From assembly GCA_021783525.1 (NCBI GenBank), contig JAJXTT010000073.1:1-7607 (forward strand): a stretch of 7,607 nucleotides of DNA. The letters are read 5' to 3'. Numbering within the stretch: position 1 is the first letter of the stretch; each line of letters starts with the position of its first letter. The position numbers and the translations under genes are program-made. This stretch comes from Pseudomonadota bacterium (lineage in GTDB: Bacteria; Pseudomonadota; Gammaproteobacteria; Burkholderiales; Gallionellaceae). This document shows positions 5,858 to 7,607 of the stretch, in pieces. The notes under the pieces are model-generated. The model was not told where the DNA came from. It saw nothing but the letters and a program-made list of their open reading frames with translations, and made no database searches.

Positions 5858-6298
5858 ATGCAGCGGCATTTCAAGTTGCGCCCATCCCGTGCCCTCGCCT
5901 TGTCTTTATCCATTCTGTGTTTGTCGGCGCTAGTATCAATATGGTCGCTGCCTTTCTCCGCGCTGACGCTGTCAGTCCTGTCTTTGGTCGTGTTGTCCTG
6001 GAGCGGCTATTGCCTGGGGTTGCATGCAGGCTTGCGTATGGGGAATTCCTGTGTCGCCTTGCGGCTGGAGGAGGGCGACGAGATCGTCCTCGTTTTGCGC
6101 AACGGCAGCCACTTGATGTGCAGGCTGTGTGGCGATTCCCTGGTGACTCCCTATATTGTCATCCTGAATGCTGCAAGGAATGAACAGCGCGGAGGGCGCA
6201 GCGTGCTGATCATGCCGGACGCGATCGGAACGGAGAGTTTTCGTCGTTTGCGCGTTATCCTGCGATGGGGAGATACGGCCAATCAGGTCGCGACATAG
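5858..6298 (+). CDS. YgfX-like (CptA family) small inner-membrane protein
   Basis: This 146-residue protein starts HFKLRPSRALAL, which fits the N-terminal signature of the YgfX family (FxLxPSR). Two closely spaced membrane helices follow (about 12-30 and 33-56), then a soluble C-terminal half with VALRLEEGDEIVLVLRNGS. In E. coli, YgfX is encoded with the flavinylation factor SdhE and has been described as a toxin-like protein affecting cell shape; its role in betaproteobacteria is unclear and SdhE is not in this window. From memory, YgfX-like genes commonly sit next to nadB and rpoE in betaproteobacteria, which supports the call. ATG 5858 is preferred because CGGGAA (5843-5848) is 9 bases upstream; ATG 5849 would be too close to it. 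The gene starts 22 bases after the kinase stop and could be co-transcribed. Its 3' end overlaps nadB on the other strand by 16 bases. Confidence 0.75.
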   Translation: MQRHFKLRPSRALALSLSILCLSALVSIWSLPFSALTLSVLSLVVLSWSGYCLGLHAGLRMGNSCVALRLEEGDEIVLVLRNGSHLMCRLCGDSLVTPYIVILNAARNEQRGGRSVLIMPDAIGTESFRRLRVILRWGDTANQVAT

Positions 6299-7607
6299 TT
6301 ACGCGGTGTCAGCACGGTTGGTATGGCTTCAGGCAGCATCTGCGGATAGTCCTTGCTGAAGTGCAGACCGCGGCTTTCGTGTCGGAGCAGCGCGCTTTGC
6401 ACGATGAGATCGGCTGTTAGAACAAGGTTGCGCAGTTCTAGCAGGTCGGCGCTGACATGGAAATTGCTGTAATACTCGTTGATTTCCTCGTGCAGCAGCT
6501 TGATGCGATGCTGTGCGCGCTCCAAACGCTTGGTGGTGCGCACGATGCCGACGTAGTCCCACATGAAGCGGCGCAGCTCGTCCCAGTTATGCGAGATCAC
6601 CACGGTCTCGTCCGCATCCGTAACCTGACTTTCGTCCCATTGCGGCAGGGCGGGGATTCGTACTGGTGACTTGCCCAGGATATCTTGGGAGGCGGACTCG
6701 GCGAAAACCAGACATTCCAGCAGTGAATTGCTGGCAAGGCGATTGGCCCCGTGCAAGCCGGTGCATGCGGTCTCGCCTATCGCATATAGTCCGTCAACGT
6801 CGGTGCGCCCACGCAGATCGGTCACCAGTCCGCCGCAGGTGAAATGCACTGCTGGAACGACAGGGATCGGTTGTTTGGAAATGTCGATTCCAAGCGCGAG
6901 GCAGCGCGCATAGATAGTCGGAAAATGCTCCCGCAGGAAATCCACGGGTTGGTGCGAGATGTCCAGATAGACGCAGTCCAGCCCGCGCTTCTTCATCTCG
7001 AAGTCGATGGCGCGGGCCACGACGTCGCGCGGCGCCAGTTCGGCGCGCTCGTCGTGCCAGGGCATGAAGCGTGTGCCGTCGGGCAATTTTAATGCGCCGC
7101 CTTCGCCGCGCACGGCTTCGCTGATGAGAAAGGATTTCGCGTGGGGGTGGTAGAGGCAGGTGGGATGGAACTGGATGAACTCCATGTTGGAGACGCGGCA
7201 GCCTGCGCGCCAGCCCATCGCGATCCCGTCGCCGGTGGCGGTGTCGGGATTGGTGGTGTACAGATAGACCTTGCCGGCGCCGCCCGTCGCGAGAACCGTG
7301 TTCTGGGCCTCGATCGTAATGACTTCGCCGCTCAGGCTGTTCAAAGCGTACGCACCGTAGGCACGGTTTTCGCCCTGCCCCAATTTGCTTCCCGTGATGA
7401 GGTCGATGGCGATATACCGTTCCAGCAATGTGATGTTGGGATGGACGCGCGCCTTGCCGGCGATGGTTTCCTGTACGGCCTGTCCGGTGGCATCGGCAGC
7501 ATGGATGATGCGGCGATGACTATGTCCCCCCTCTCGTGTGAGATGGTAGCCGCTGTCCGAGCCCGGATCGCGGGTGAAAGGGACTCCCTGGGATATCAGC
7601 CAGTCTA
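6283..7607 (-). CDS. nadB: L-aspartate oxidase NadB, N-terminus outside window
   Basis: The frame is open from the right edge to TGA at 6285-6283, giving 440 codons; roughly 95 N-terminal residues, including the FAD-binding GxGxxG, lie beyond the window. Diagnostic blocks, in order from the right, are DWLISQGVPF, YHLTREGGHSHRRIIHAADATG, TVLATGGAGKVYLYTTNP, NMEFIQFHPT, the LAPRDVVARAID arginine, HFTCGG, GLHGANRLASNSLLEC, and the C-terminal RHESRGLHFSKDYP. These include the Glu, His and Arg residues used by NadB for aspartate binding and hydride transfer. NadB oxidises L-aspartate to iminoaspartate with FAD, using oxygen, fumarate or quinone as acceptor; NadA then makes quinolinate for NAD. The family also includes SdhA/FrdA, but TREGGHS and the 'LAPRDVV' region point to NadB. 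A TTG codon at 7428 is internal, not a start. The 3' end overlaps the ygfX-like gene by 16 bases. Confidence 0.97.
   Translation of the reverse strand, partial: DWLISQGVPFTRDPGSDSGYHLTREGGHSHRRIIHAADATGQAVQETIAGKARVHPNITLLERYIAIDLITGSKLGQGENRAYGAYALNSLSGEVITIEAQNTVLATGGAGKVYLYTTNPDTATGDGIAMGWRAGCRVSNMEFIQFHPTCLYHPHAKSFLISEAVRGEGGALKLPDGTRFMPWHDERAELAPRDVVARAIDFEMKKRGLDCVYLDISHQPVDFLREHFPTIYARCLALGIDISKQPIPVVPAVHFTCGGLVTDLRGRTDVDGLYAIGETACTGLHGANRLASNSLLECLVFAESASQDILGKSPVRIPALPQWDESQVTDADETVVISHNWDELRRFMWDYVGIVRTTKRLERAQHRIKLLHEEINEYYSNFHVSADLLELRNLVLTADLIVQSALLRHESRGLHFSKDYPQMLPEAIPTVLTPRNYVAT

Noticed and set aside
7426..7428. TTG at 7428-7426 as the nadB start
   Set aside because: The frame continues upstream to the window edge with conserved NadB sequence including TREGGHS.

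Overview
The window looks like chromosomal DNA from a GC-rich betaproteobacterium, possibly of the Nitrosomonadales/Gallionellaceae type. This rests on the dnaX-ybaB-recR order, the strongly proteobacterial DnaX, RecR, RluB and NadB sequences, and a YgfX-like gene next to nadB. The family-level placement is a guess from memory of gene order. There are nine protein genes, two cut by the window edges. I found no tRNA, rRNA, CRISPR array or insertion sequence.

Positions 1-2788 (+ strand) hold a DNA and RNA maintenance run: the 3' part of dnaX (clamp-loader tau subunit), ybaB (nucleoid-associated protein), recR (recombinational repair) and rluB (23S rRNA pseudouridine synthase). ybaB/recR overlap by 1 base and recR/rluB by 4 bases, so those three are probably translationally coupled. 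The 160-base gap between dnaX and ybaB is unusually rich in inverted repeats that can pair in alternative ways.

Positions 2789-5835 (+ strand) are the least ordinary part. After a 99-base spacer come a membrane protein with a class III nucleotide cyclase domain, one membrane helix and a C-terminal PEGA-like domain; a small TPR-like lipoprotein; and a Hanks-type Ser/Thr kinase anchored by a helix at its extreme C-terminus. Gaps are 35 and 18 bases, so this looks like one envelope-linked signalling operon. Its signal, cyclase product and kinase substrates cannot be read from the sequence.

Positions 5858-6298 (+) hold a small two-helix YgfX-like membrane protein. From 6283 to the right edge on the - strand lies nadB (L-aspartate oxidase, first step of NAD synthesis), lacking its N-terminus. 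The ygfX-like gene and nadB converge and overlap by 16 bases.
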